A stretch of 51,263 bases of DNA from a bacterium HR35 (GTDB lineage: Bacteria > Patescibacteriota > Minisyncoccia > UBA6257 > HR35). The stretch is taken from positions 1 to 51,263 of the forward strand of contig BEIL01000002.1 in the NCBI GenBank assembly GCA_002898235.1. The letters are read 5' to 3'. The notes beneath the pieces were generated by a model. It ran no database searches, had not been told where the DNA came from, and saw nothing but the letters and a program-made list of their open reading frames with translations. Below, one piece after another: positions 8,170 through 17,993 of the stretch; positions within the stretch are counted from its first letter, which is position 1, and each line of letters opens with the position of its first letter. The translations under genes and the position numbers were made by a program.

Positions 8170-9537
8170 ATGACACCTAGCACTTTTGAAAATCTTTGGC
8201 AAGAAGTTTTATCTGAGATTAAAAATAAATTAGGAGAAAAAACTTTTAACATTTGGTTTAACGAATTTTCACCTAAAACTTTTATCCATAATTCTTTAAA
8301 AATAGAAGTTCCAAGTAAATTCGTTAAAGATTGGATTGAAAAAAATTATTTTCAAACAATCTGCCAAATAATAAAAAGCAAATTTCCTGAGGTAAAAGCC
8401 GTTGAAATTATTGTTAATTCAGAAAAAACAACAATTATTAGACAAAAATCTACGGTCTTTAAAAGGCTTCAAAGTTTGGCTTTAAAAACTAGCAAAGGGA
8501 TTTTTGATATTAATCCCCAAACTAATTTAAATCCTCGTTATCGGTTTGATAATTTTGTTGTTGGCAAAACTAATGAGTTAGCTTTTACTGCTTGTCAAGC
8601 GGTAGTTAAAAATTTAGGAAGTCTTCATAATCCCCTTTTTATTTATGGACCAGTAGGAGTTGGTAAAACTCATCTTCTTCAAGCAACTGGAAATGAAATT
8701 TGTAAAATTTATAAAAATTTAAAAGTTAAATACATTACTACCGAAGATTTTACCAATCAATTTATAAACTCAATTAAAAATCAGAGCGTTGAAGAGTTTC
8801 GTTTCCGTTTTCGCGATGTTGATGTTTTAATTTTAGATGATGTTCATTTTCTTTCAGGTAAAATTAGCACTCAAGAAGAGTTATTTCATACTTTTAACTT
8901 CCTTTATAATCTTTCTAAACAAATAATTTTTTCCTCTGATAGACCGCCGGCTTTAATTCCTGATATTGAAGAAAGACTAAGATCACGATTTGAAGGCGGT
9001 TTAATTGTTGATATTAATCCTCCTGATTTTGAAACTCGAGTAGCTATTTTAAAAATGAAAGCTCAAGAAAAAGGCTTAGAATTGGAAAATGAAATTTTAG
9101 AGTATATTGCTGAAAAATTCACTAATAATATTCGTGAATTAGAGGGTGTTCTTTCTTCAATTTATTTTGAAAGCCAATTAAATAAAAAAATTACTTTAGA
9201 AATTGTTAAAGAAATTATAAAAAGATTTTCTAAAGAAGTTTATCGTAAGTTTACTCCTCGAAAAATAATTAAAACTATTGTGAATCATTATGAGTTAAAA
9301 GAGGAGGAGGTTTTATTAAAAAAAATTAGGAATAAAAATTTAGTTCAAATAAGACAAATCTTGATTTACCTTTTAAGAGAATACGCCCAACTTTCTTATA
9401 CTTCAATCGCCGAACTTCTTAAAAAAGACCATACAACTATTATTTATTCTTATGAAAAAGTTGTGGAAAAGTTGAAAACTGATGAAGCTTTAAAACAAGA
9501 AATTGAAATTTTAAAATCAAAATTAAACGAGGTTTAA
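8170..9537 (+). CDS. dnaA: Chromosomal replication initiator protein DnaA
   Basis: 'NPLFIYGPVGVGKTHLLQATGNEI', 'DVLILDDVHFLSGK', 'DHTTIIYSYEKV' C-terminal DNA-binding signature. Confidence 0.97.
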   Translation: MTPSTFENLWQEVLSEIKNKLGEKTFNIWFNEFSPKTFIHNSLKIEVPSKFVKDWIEKNYFQTICQIIKSKFPEVKAVEIIVNSEKTTIIRQKSTVFKRLQSLALKTSKGIFDINPQTNLNPRYRFDNFVVGKTNELAFTACQAVVKNLGSLHNPLFIYGPVGVGKTHLLQATGNEICKIYKNLKVKYITTEDFTNQFINSIKNQSVEEFRFRFRDVDVLILDDVHFLSGKISTQEELFHTFNFLYNLSKQIIFSSDRPPALIPDIEERLRSRFEGGLIVDINPPDFETRVAILKMKAQEKGLELENEILEYIAEKFTNNIRELEGVLSSIYFESQLNKKITLEIVKEIIKRFSKEVYRKFTPRKIIKTIVNHYELKEEEVLLKKIRNKNLVQIRQILIYLLREYAQLSYTSIAELLKKDHTTIIYSYEKVVEKLKTDEALKQEIEILKSKLNEV

Positions 9538-9629
9538 AAGTTTTTTTAACAACTTTTTAAAAAATCAATGTATAAATTTAAAGTTTTTATTTATAAAATT
9601 TAAAACAAATTAACAATTCCCCAAGAAAT

Positions 9630-10754
9630 ATGATTATTACTGTTTCTAAAGAAAAATTAAAAGAAATAGTCCAAATAGTAAGAAGTATTTGTCCTCGAAA
9701 AACTGATATTAATATCTTGAATTATTTTTATTTAGAAGCTAAAGATGAAGAATGTTCTATTTTAGCTACCGATTTAGAAATAAATTATCAAACAAAATTT
9801 CCCGCTAGAATCGAAAAAGAAGGTAAAATTTTGATTCCTGCTAAACAATTTGAAAACATTGTTGATAATCTTTATGAAGAAGATGTAACTCTTGAAGTCA
9901 ATGGCGATATTCTTTATTTAAGAGGAAAAAAATTTTTTCTTAATCTTCCTGGATTAAGTCAAACAGATTTTCCCACTTTTTCCCCAGTTATTAAAGATAA
10001 ATTTTTTGAAATCGACAATGAAATTTTTTTAAATGTTATTGAAAAATTTAAGCCTATTTTAAAAACATCAGATATTAGACCGGAGTTTGCTGGAGTTTAT
10101 TTCGATTTAACTACTCAAGGATTGAACCTGGTAGTCACCGATTCTTTTCGTTTGGCTTATCAAAAAATTAAAAACATTTTTTATGAAACCAATCTTGATA
10201 AAATAAGCGTTTTAATTCCTTTAAGATTAATTAAAGAATATCTTGGACTTAAGAAAAAAGGAGTAAAATTAAGGATTTATTTTGAAGAAAGTCAAATCTC
10301 GTTTGAAGTTGGCAATCATCTTTTTACTAGTAAAATTATAGCCTTAGATTATCCTGATTATAAAGGTTATTTAGAGCAAAATAACTTCCTTTTTACTATT
10401 GAAATTGAAAAAGAAGAAGTTTTAAAAGCTCTTAAACTGAATAAGGTTTATGCTGGAGATTTGAAAGAATTAGAGGTTATTTTTAACTTTGATGAGCAAA
10501 AGCTTTATCTAATTTCTAGAAATGAACTTTTAGGCGAGGTTAAAAATGAAATTGATTTTGATTTAAAAGAAAACAATTTTAACCGCAATGAATTTAAATT
10601 AAAATTTAATACTGATTTTTTCTATGATGGTTTTGATTCTTTTGAAGCAGAAAAAGTACTAGTTAATTTCTTTTCAGCTAGTGAAGATACTTTTCCTCTT
10701 TATTTAACTTCCCCCGCAGAAGAAGATTTTATCTATATTTCAATGCATCTTTAA
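9630..10754 (+). CDS. dnaN: DNA polymerase III subunit beta (sliding clamp)
   Basis: 374 aa, position after dnaA, 'DFPTFSPV', 'VVTDSFRLAY' signatures. Confidence 0.93.
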   Translation: MIITVSKEKLKEIVQIVRSICPRKTDINILNYFYLEAKDEECSILATDLEINYQTKFPARIEKEGKILIPAKQFENIVDNLYEEDVTLEVNGDILYLRGKKFFLNLPGLSQTDFPTFSPVIKDKFFEIDNEIFLNVIEKFKPILKTSDIRPEFAGVYFDLTTQGLNLVVTDSFRLAYQKIKNIFYETNLDKISVLIPLRLIKEYLGLKKKGVKLRIYFEESQISFEVGNHLFTSKIIALDYPDYKGYLEQNNFLFTIEIEKEEVLKALKLNKVYAGDLKELEVIFNFDEQKLYLISRNELLGEVKNEIDFDLKENNFNRNEFKLKFNTDFFYDGFDSFEAEKVLVNFFSASEDTFPLYLTSPAEEDFIYISMHL

Positions 10755-10972
10755 TGTTAAAAAAAATCGATTTTAAAATTCCTCTGGTTTTTAAGATAGC
10801 TAATTTTTTAAAGAAAAACTTTCCTTATGCTAAAATCCAGATTAAAAAGAAAAAAGAACATTTAGAAATTTATTTTTTAAGTCCAGTAGATCCTTATAAA
10901 GTTGAAGAATTTAAAGCTTTTTTAAGACAGCAAAAATTTTTATCCTTTCAAATTTATTTTAAAAAGAGTTAA
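10754..10972 (+). CDS. Small hypothetical protein
   Basis: 72-aa ORF overlapping the dnaN stop by 1 nt. Confidence 0.5.
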   Translation: MLKKIDFKIPLVFKIANFLKKNFPYAKIQIKKKKEHLEIYFLSPVDPYKVEEFKAFLRQQKFLSFQIYFKKS

Positions 10973-12986
10973 GCCATTTCTGAACACCTATTTCCCATTT
11001 TTCAAATTGAGGGTCTTGGTAAGGATTTTCTGGAATTGGTCCTAAAGGATCATAACGATTAACATAAAAGAGAATATCATGAATTCCATATTCAGAAACC
11101 CAATTACCATTTAACATTGGTTTATTAACTATTCTTTGTTCTGGTGGATCAAATTTATTTTCAATTAAAATACCTTCTTCTTGAAGCTTGACAAGAAAAT
11201 CATGAAAAATTGGCAAAGCAGCGACCAAACTAGCACCCAAAGAATTCATTCTTTTTCCACTTGTATTTCCAGCCCAAACTCCAACAGCTAAATTTTTAGT
11301 ATAACCAAAAGTCCAAGCATCTTGATAGAATTGCGTTGTTCCAGTTTTAAGAGCAACCTCATCAGAACCAAAATCAGTTAAATAAAAACTCCTTTGAAAA
11401 AGCCCTCTTCTAGCCTCTTTATCTTTTAAAATATCAGTTACTAACCGAGCTGTTTCAGTAGAAATAATTCTTTTTTCTTGCGGAAAATATTCGTAAATTA
11501 CCTCACCATCTCTTTGAATTATTTTTAAAATTAAAGATTGAGAAACTAAAACTCCATCATTAGCTAAGGCTCCATAAAATCTAATTAAATCAGCCATTCT
11601 TATTTCAGCTGTTCCCAAACCGAAAGATAAACCATAATAATTTATTGGTTTAAGATAATCAATTCCTAATTCTTTTATCAAATTTTCAACCCTTTCCGGA
11701 ATAGCTAAATAATAAACTTTGACCGAAGGAACATTTCGAGATTCAGCTAAAGCTTGTCTTAAAGTCACTGGTCCTTTAAAAAGATTATCAAAATTTTTAG
11801 GACGATAATTATTACCAAAATCAGTAGGAACATCAAAAACAATAGTTTTATCAGGATAACCCAATTCAAATAAAGCAGCGTAAATCAAAGGTTTAATAGC
11901 TGATCCTGGTTGTCTAGGTCTAAAAGGAACATTAACCTGACCATCGATTGATTCATCAAAAAAATCTTTAGAGCCAACTAAAGCTAAAACTTCTCCAGTT
12001 TGAGGGTTAATAGCCATCAAAGCAGCATTAGCTCCTCCATATTTTTTTTTGTTTTCTTTAGCTCGTTTTTGAATAATTTCTTCGGCTATTTTTTGAATTT
12101 TAACATCTAAAGTAGTAATTACTTTTAAATTTAATTCTTCTAAGCTTTGATTAGGAAACATCTTTTTTAAAGAATTAACTACTTCCATAACAAAATGAGG
12201 AGCGATTATTCCTTGGTATTTATTTTTAACTAAACCTATTTCTTCTTGAAGACTATTTTGATATTCTTTTTCGGAAATGAAATTATTCTCATAAAGCTTT
12301 TTTAAAATAAAATCCCTTCTTTCTTTGAGTCTTTTAAGGTTTTCAGGAGAAGTGGGAGCATAAAAAGCCGGAGATTTAGCTATCGCAGCTAAAGTAGCAG
12401 CTTCAGCCCAATTTACTGTTTGAATCTTTTTATTAAAATAATAATCGCTTGCTGCTCCAATGCCGATATTACCCTCTCCTAAATAGATAAAATTTAGATA
12501 ATAAGTTAAAATCTCCTCTTTTGAATAACGGGATTCAATTTTAATAGCCAAAATTATTTCTTTCAATTTCCTGATAAAGCTTTTTTCATGAGATAAAAAA
12601 AGATTTCGAGCTAATTGCTGAGTGATTGTTGAACCACCGTAGGTTAAACTTCCAGTTTTTAAATTTAGATAAATCGACCTTAAAATACCTCTCAAACTTA
12701 TACCTTTGTGTTTAAAGAAATCAATATCTTCAGAAACAAGAAATGCTTTTATAACTTTATCAGGAATTTCTTGATAATCAACCCATTGACGCCGAAACCC
12801 AATTTTGTAAAGAAGCACTTTTTCCGTTCGATCATAAATTTCAACTCCGCCACTAATAATTTTTTCTCCTAAGATATTTGGATCAGGTAAAGTGGAAGCC
12901 AAATAAAAATAAACTAGAATTAAGAAAGAGAAAGAAAGAAAAAGAAAACTTAAAATTATTTTTAATAAAAAACCTCTTTTTTTCAT
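10959..12986 (-). CDS. Class A penicillin-binding protein (transglycosylase/transpeptidase)
   Basis: 'GGSTITQQLARNLFL', 'RPRQPGSAIKPLIYAALFE', 'ALKTGTTQFYQDAWTFGYT'. Confidence 0.93.
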   Translation of the reverse strand: MKKRGFLLKIILSFLFLSFSFLILVYFYLASTLPDPNILGEKIISGGVEIYDRTEKVLLYKIGFRRQWVDYQEIPDKVIKAFLVSEDIDFFKHKGISLRGILRSIYLNLKTGSLTYGGSTITQQLARNLFLSHEKSFIRKLKEIILAIKIESRYSKEEILTYYLNFIYLGEGNIGIGAASDYYFNKKIQTVNWAEAATLAAIAKSPAFYAPTSPENLKRLKERRDFILKKLYENNFISEKEYQNSLQEEIGLVKNKYQGIIAPHFVMEVVNSLKKMFPNQSLEELNLKVITTLDVKIQKIAEEIIQKRAKENKKKYGGANAALMAINPQTGEVLALVGSKDFFDESIDGQVNVPFRPRQPGSAIKPLIYAALFELGYPDKTIVFDVPTDFGNNYRPKNFDNLFKGPVTLRQALAESRNVPSVKVYYLAIPERVENLIKELGIDYLKPINYYGLSFGLGTAEIRMADLIRFYGALANDGVLVSQSLILKIIQRDGEVIYEYFPQEKRIISTETARLVTDILKDKEARRGLFQRSFYLTDFGSDEVALKTGTTQFYQDAWTFGYTKNLAVGVWAGNTSGKRMNSLGASLVAALPIFHDFLVKLQEEGILIENKFDPPEQRIVNKPMLNGNWVSEYGIHDILFYVNRYDPLGPIPENPYQDPQFEKWEIGVQKWLNSF

Positions 12987-13011
12987 TAAAATTTATTTTA
13001 AACTATTAATC

Positions 13012-14658
13012 ATGAAAGATATTTGGGAGGAAATAAAAAAAAGGAAAAGAGAACAAGAAGAATTTTTGGCTCAAAGATTAGCTACTGAGTTAGGAGTTCC
13101 TTATTTTAATTTTGATTATTTAAAACCAAATCCATCTGCCCTTGAGTTTATTCCTAAAGAAATAGCTGAAAAGTTAAAACTTATTCCAATTGAAGACGAT
13201 GGAAAAAAAATAACCATTGCTTTAGTTAACCCTTTAATAGAAGGCTTAAAGGAATTTTTTCAAAGTTTAAGAGAAAAAAGAAAGGAAATTGTTTGGGGAA
13301 TAATTTCTGAATCAAGTTTAGCTAAAGGTTTAGAAGAATACGGTTTTTTAAACCTAAAGAAAATTAAAATTACAAAAACTTTAGATATTAAACCAGAAAT
13401 TGTTTCTAAAATCAATCAAGAGCTAACCCGCAAAGAAATGCTCCAAGCCTTTTGTCAAGATTTAATAAAAGAGTCTCCTTTTTTTATTTTGGACACCTTA
13501 ATAGCCGGAGCTTTAAAATTTGAAGCTTCTGATATTCATCTCGAACCTTATGAAGATAGAGCCGTTGTTAGGTATAGATTGGATGGTTTGCTTTATGATG
13601 TTTTAACCTTACCTCGACAAGTTTATGAAGTGATTAAAAATCGTCTCAAAATTATCTCTGGCTTAATGCTTAATATAACAGACAAACCTCAAGATGGTAG
13701 TTTTTCTCTTAATTATCAAGGAGAAAGAATTGACTTTCGAATTTCTTCATTGCCAACTGATTATGGTGAAGCTTTTGTGATTCGAGTTCTTATCTTTGCT
13801 AAAATAATTAAAAACTTAGAAGAATTGGGTTTAAGAGAAGACGATTACCAAATACTTTTAAAACACATCTATTCTCCCAATGGTCTTATTTTAAACACCG
13901 GACCAACTGGCTCAGGTAAAACAACCACCCTTTATTCAATCTTATTAAAAATCAAAAAACCAGAAATAAAAATAATTACTTTGGAAAATCCGATTGAATA
14001 CCGAATTGAAGGTATAACTCAAGTAGAAATTGATGAAAAAAGAAATTTAACTTTTGCTGAAGCTCTAAGATCATTTTTGCGTCATGACCCAGATGTTATT
14101 TTAGTAGGAGAAATAAGAGATAAAGAAACAGCCATTACTGCTGTTCAGGCTTCTTTAACTGGTCATTTAGTTTTATCAACTCTTCATACCAATGATTCTT
14201 TAGGAGCCATTCCTAGACTTATAAGCTTAGAAGTAGATAAACAATTAATCTCTTCTTCTTTAAAATTAGTGATTGCTCAAAGATTAGTTAGAAAAATTTG
14301 TCAAAATTGTAAAGAAGAATATCAACCCGATGAAGAAACCAAAAATAAAATTAAAAAATATTTAAATAATCTACCTAATAGAGTAAAACTAAATGTCGAT
14401 TGGGATAAATTAACTTTAGCTAAAGGTTTAGGTTGTTCTTTTTGTTTTAATACAGGTTATAAGGGAAGAATAGCTATTTTTGAATTGTTTGAAGTAAAAA
14501 GAGAGTTGGAACCTATAATTTTAAAAAATCCAACCGAAGAAGATATTTTTCAAAGCATAAAAGATGACTTTGTTACTCTTAAACAAGATGGTCTAATAAA
14601 GGTTATTCAAAAAATAACTACTATTGAAGAAGTAGAAAGAGTAGCTGGTTTGTTATAA
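13012..14658 (+). CDS. GspE/PilB-family type IV pilus/secretion ATPase
   Basis: 'FEASDIHLEPYEDRAVVRYRLDG', 'TGPTGSGKTTTLYSIL', 'LRHDPDVILVGEIRDKETA', Cys pairs 'CQNCKEEY...CSFCFNTGYKGR'. Confidence 0.93.
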   Translation: MKDIWEEIKKRKREQEEFLAQRLATELGVPYFNFDYLKPNPSALEFIPKEIAEKLKLIPIEDDGKKITIALVNPLIEGLKEFFQSLREKRKEIVWGIISESSLAKGLEEYGFLNLKKIKITKTLDIKPEIVSKINQELTRKEMLQAFCQDLIKESPFFILDTLIAGALKFEASDIHLEPYEDRAVVRYRLDGLLYDVLTLPRQVYEVIKNRLKIISGLMLNITDKPQDGSFSLNYQGERIDFRISSLPTDYGEAFVIRVLIFAKIIKNLEELGLREDDYQILLKHIYSPNGLILNTGPTGSGKTTTLYSILLKIKKPEIKIITLENPIEYRIEGITQVEIDEKRNLTFAEALRSFLRHDPDVILVGEIRDKETAITAVQASLTGHLVLSTLHTNDSLGAIPRLISLEVDKQLISSSLKLVIAQRLVRKICQNCKEEYQPDEETKNKIKKYLNNLPNRVKLNVDWDKLTLAKGLGCSFCFNTGYKGRIAIFELFEVKRELEPIILKNPTEEDIFQSIKDDFVTLKQDGLIKVIQKITTIEEVERVAGLL

Positions 14659-14662
14659 AAAG

Positions 14663-15000
14663 TGGAGGTGGGGGGAATCGAACCCCCATCGGAGGAAAAA
14701 GAATTATCGGTTCTCCTAGCGCAGTCTGTTTTTAAAATTTGCTTTTTGAGAGGAAAAACAGACAAACCTCTCAAAAGCTAGGCTCTTAATTTCGGTTTTA
14801 GGCTAGAGCCATCACCTAAAACCTAAGAGGGATTTTTTTAACCCCTAAGAAACTCCCCTCTAAAGTTTCTTAGAAGCCGCTCTTTACTTTACGAAAGAGC
14901 GTAAACTGGGACTCTGTTGGCACTTTAAGAGGCTATTAAGGGAGCCACCCTGCTAGCTCCGATAATTCTTTTTTTCCTCCTCGACCTCCATTCCACCCCC
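14663..15000 (-). ncRNA. ssrA: tmRNA (predicted tag ANRVPVYALS*)
   Basis: Acceptor pairing GGGGGUG / CACCUCC, T-arm GGGGGUUCGAUUCCCCC, reading frame GCC AAC AGA GTC CCA GTT TAC GCT CTT TCG TAA on the minus strand, directly downstream of smpB. Confidence 0.9.
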
Positions 15001-15444
15001 TTAATATTTTTTGAGAATTCTTTCTTTTTCTCTTTGAAATTCTCTTTTCTTAATTTTTTCTCTAATCTCAAATTTTTTAAGACCCCGAACTAAAGCAATT
15101 TCAACTTTTATTAACCTGTTTTTATTATAAATTTTCAAAGGAATAATTGTCAAGCCCTTGTTTTTTAATTTACTTAAAAGATAATTTATTTCTTTTCTTT
15201 TTAAAAGAAGTCTCCTTGGCCTTAAAGGATTATAAAAAGGTGGTGTATTTTTTTCTTGATAGGGAGGTAAATAAAAATTTATTAAAAAAAGTTCATTGCC
15301 CTTTTTGCTAACATAACTACCTTGAAGACTGCCTTTACCACTAAAAATCGATTTTACTTCAAAACCATAAAGCTCAATTCCAGCTTCAAATTTTTCTAAA
15401 ATTTCGTAATTTCTAAAAGCATCTTTGTTTTGAATAAGCACCAT
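15001..15444 (-). CDS. smpB: SsrA-binding protein SmpB
   Basis: 'NKDAFRNYEILEKFEAGIELYGFEVKSIFSGKGSLQGSYV'. Confidence 0.95.
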   Translation of the reverse strand: MVLIQNKDAFRNYEILEKFEAGIELYGFEVKSIFSGKGSLQGSYVSKKGNELFLINFYLPPYQEKNTPPFYNPLRPRRLLLKRKEINYLLSKLKNKGLTIIPLKIYNKNRLIKVEIALVRGLKKFEIREKIKKREFQREKERILKKY

Positions 15445-15465
15445 TGTTTTTTATAATTTAAGTTA

Positions 15466-17565
15466 ATGGGAAAAAATAATAAAAAATCAAAAATTAAAAC
15501 CGACTGGTTTGAAAAGATAAAAGTTATTCTTCTGTCAGAAAATTTTAAACCATTTTTAGGTTGGTTTTTAATTTTTCTTTCTTTTTTTCTTTTAATCTCT
15601 ATTTTTAGTCCTTATGGCAAAATAACTTCAAAAATAAATTTATTTCTTATTAGGTTTTTTGGTTGGAGTGAATATTTTTTAGTTTTTTCTTTTTTGGGTT
15701 TAGCCTATTTTCTTTTTAAAAATTTAAAATGGTTTGATGTTTTTAAAAGAGGTTTTGGTCTCCTTTTTCTATTTTTTTTCATCAATTTTTATTTTCATTA
15801 TTTTTTTCGCGAAGGCGGAATTTTAGGTAGCTTACTTTTTTCTCTTTCTTTTGCTTTGGGTAGCTTGGGAGCTTTTATCTTTTATTTTCTTCTGTCATTT
15901 TTTGGTGCCTGGCTTATTTTTGAAAATAAGTTCATAGAAATTTTTCTTAATCTCTTTTATCAAGTTAAACAAGAAACAGAAAAGATAAAGTTGATTAAAA
16001 AAGAACCAGTAGAAGCACCATTAAAGGGAGTAAAGCAGGAAATAAAATTAGAAAAAGAATTTAAAGAAAAAAAAGAATTAAAAACTGAAAAACCTAAAAT
16101 CAATTTTAGAAAAATTATTCAACAAGGAAAATGGGAATTACCACCAGTTGAAATTTTAAAACAAGCTAAAGAAGAGGTCATTGCTCCTGATGTTAAAAAA
16201 ACTTCAGAAATAATCTTGAAAACATTGGAAAGTTTCGAAATAAAAGCTGAAATAGTTAATGTTGAAATAGGTCCGGCAGTTACCCGTTTTTCTTTAAAAC
16301 CAGGAGAAGGAATTAAACTTTCAAAAATAATTAGTCTCCAAAACGACATCGCTTTAGCTTTAGGTGTTCCCAATTTAGTTTTAGAAACACCAGTTCCTGG
16401 AAGAGCAGTTATCGGAATTGAGGTGCCAAATATTAAACCAGCTGTTGTCAGAATAGGAAATTTAATTAATTCTCCTGAGTTTTTAAACTCTGATGAACTT
16501 CTGCTTTTTCCGGTGGGAAGGAAAATAAATGGCGAAGCTTATTTTGCTGATTTGGCCAAAATGCCTCATCTTTTAATTGCCGGAACTACTGGTTCAGGAA
16601 AATCAATTTTTATCCATAACCTTTTAATTTCTTTTTTAATGAAAAATACTCCAGAAACATTAAATCTTTTGCTTATTGATCCTAAAAGAGTTGAATTGAT
16701 TAATTATCAATCCTTACCTCATCTTCTTTTAGAGCCGGTAACTGATCTTAAGAAAGCTTTAATTGTTTTTAATTGGCTAGTTGAAGAAATGGAAAATCGT
16801 TATCAACTTTTAGAAGCTTCTGGTTCAAGAGATATCGATAGCTATAATCGAAAGCAAATTCAAAAAAAGGAGAAAATTATACCCCGCATAGTTTTAATCA
16901 TCGACGAGATGGCTGATTTGATGGTAACTTATGGTTCTTCAGTAGAGACAATGATTATTAGGTTAGCTCAAATGGCCCGAGCAACAGGTATTCATTTAAT
17001 TTTAGCTACCCAAAGGCCTTCAGTTGACATTGTTACTGGTTTAATTAAAGCTAATATTCCTAATAGAATTTGTTTTAAAGTAGCTAGTCAAATTGATTCT
17101 CGAACAGTTTTAGATGTAAGTGGAGCAGAAAAATTAATCGGCTCAGGTGATGCTTTGTTTATTTCGACTGAACTCCATTTTCCTTTAAGAATCAAAACAC
17201 CTTTTGTTTCTGAAGAGGAAATCCATAGAGTTGTCAAGTTTTGGTCTCAGCAAATAGAAAAAATTTCTCCAGAAGAACTTCAAAAAATCTCTTTTGAAGA
17301 AATTGAAAGAAAGTTTTTGCCCGTACTTGACGAAGAAGCTGAAGATTCTGAACTTTTTAAGCAAGCAGTTTATATTGTAGTTAATGCTGGCAAAGCTTCA
17401 ACCTCGCTTCTTCAAAGAAAATTAAAAATAGGCTATGCTCGAGCTGCCAGACTTTTAGATTTAATGGAAGAGAGAGGAATAATTGGTCCTCAAGAAGGTT
17501 CAAAGCCAAGAAGAGTTTTGGTTACTCCTGAAGAAGTTGAGGAACTTTTTAAAGAAGAAGCCTAA
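15466..17565 (+). CDS. ftsK: FtsK/SpoIIIE-family DNA translocase
   Basis: N-terminal TM helices, 'PHLLIAGTTGSGKSIFIHNLL', 'IPRIVLIIDEMADLM', C-terminal gamma-like winged helix. Confidence 0.93.
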   Translation: MGKNNKKSKIKTDWFEKIKVILLSENFKPFLGWFLIFLSFFLLISIFSPYGKITSKINLFLIRFFGWSEYFLVFSFLGLAYFLFKNLKWFDVFKRGFGLLFLFFFINFYFHYFFREGGILGSLLFSLSFALGSLGAFIFYFLLSFFGAWLIFENKFIEIFLNLFYQVKQETEKIKLIKKEPVEAPLKGVKQEIKLEKEFKEKKELKTEKPKINFRKIIQQGKWELPPVEILKQAKEEVIAPDVKKTSEIILKTLESFEIKAEIVNVEIGPAVTRFSLKPGEGIKLSKIISLQNDIALALGVPNLVLETPVPGRAVIGIEVPNIKPAVVRIGNLINSPEFLNSDELLLFPVGRKINGEAYFADLAKMPHLLIAGTTGSGKSIFIHNLLISFLMKNTPETLNLLLIDPKRVELINYQSLPHLLLEPVTDLKKALIVFNWLVEEMENRYQLLEASGSRDIDSYNRKQIQKKEKIIPRIVLIIDEMADLMVTYGSSVETMIIRLAQMARATGIHLILATQRPSVDIVTGLIKANIPNRICFKVASQIDSRTVLDVSGAEKLIGSGDALFISTELHFPLRIKTPFVSEEEIHRVVKFWSQQIEKISPEELQKISFEEIERKFLPVLDEEAEDSELFKQAVYIVVNAGKASTSLLQRKLKIGYARAARLLDLMEERGIIGPQEGSKPRRVLVTPEEVEELFKEEA

Positions 17566-17879
17566 GACCTTAAACTTTCAATAAAATTTTTTAGCAAATT
17601 AGGAACAAAAAAAGAAGCAATTAAAAGAATTAAACCTAAAATAACATAAAGAAAAGACTGATGAAGTTCTTTAACTTCTCCTTTAGCAAAAATATATTTT
17701 AAACCTAAGAAAATTAAAACTAAACTACCAAAAAGCATTAAAGCCGAAAAGGCAAAACGAATAATGTTAGTTAAAATCCTAAAAACCTCTTTTTCAATTT
17801 TAGCAAAACCATCTTCCTGAGCTAAAGCTAAGTTATTAAAAATTAAAATTAAAACTAAGATCAATAATATTTTTTTCAT
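17562..17879 (-). CDS. Stand-alone T4SS pilin-like protein (TrbC/VirB2-like)
   Basis: 105 aa, signal peptide plus two TM helices; 'RFAFSALMLFGSLVLIFLGLKYIFAKGEVKELHQSFLYVILGLILLIASFFVPNLL' has the pilin-like layout. Confidence 0.6.
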   Translation of the reverse strand: MKKILLILVLILIFNNLALAQEDGFAKIEKEVFRILTNIIRFAFSALMLFGSLVLIFLGLKYIFAKGEVKELHQSFLYVILGLILLIASFFVPNLLKNFIESLRS

Positions 17880-17916
17880 TAACTTAAATTTTATTTTAAA
17901 ATTAAAAGAGAAAAAA

Positions 17917-17987
17917 GCCCCTATAGCTCAAAGGAAGAGCGTCTCCGTCCTAAGGAGAAGATGGAGGTTCGAGTCCTCCTAGGGGCA
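17917..17987 (+). tRNA. tRNA-Arg(CCT)
   Basis: Cloverleaf: GCCCCTA/TAGGGGC acceptor, anticodon loop GTCCTAA, T-arm GAGG TTCGAGT CCTC; no encoded CCA. Confidence 0.93.
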
Positions 17988-17993
17988 AAGTTA

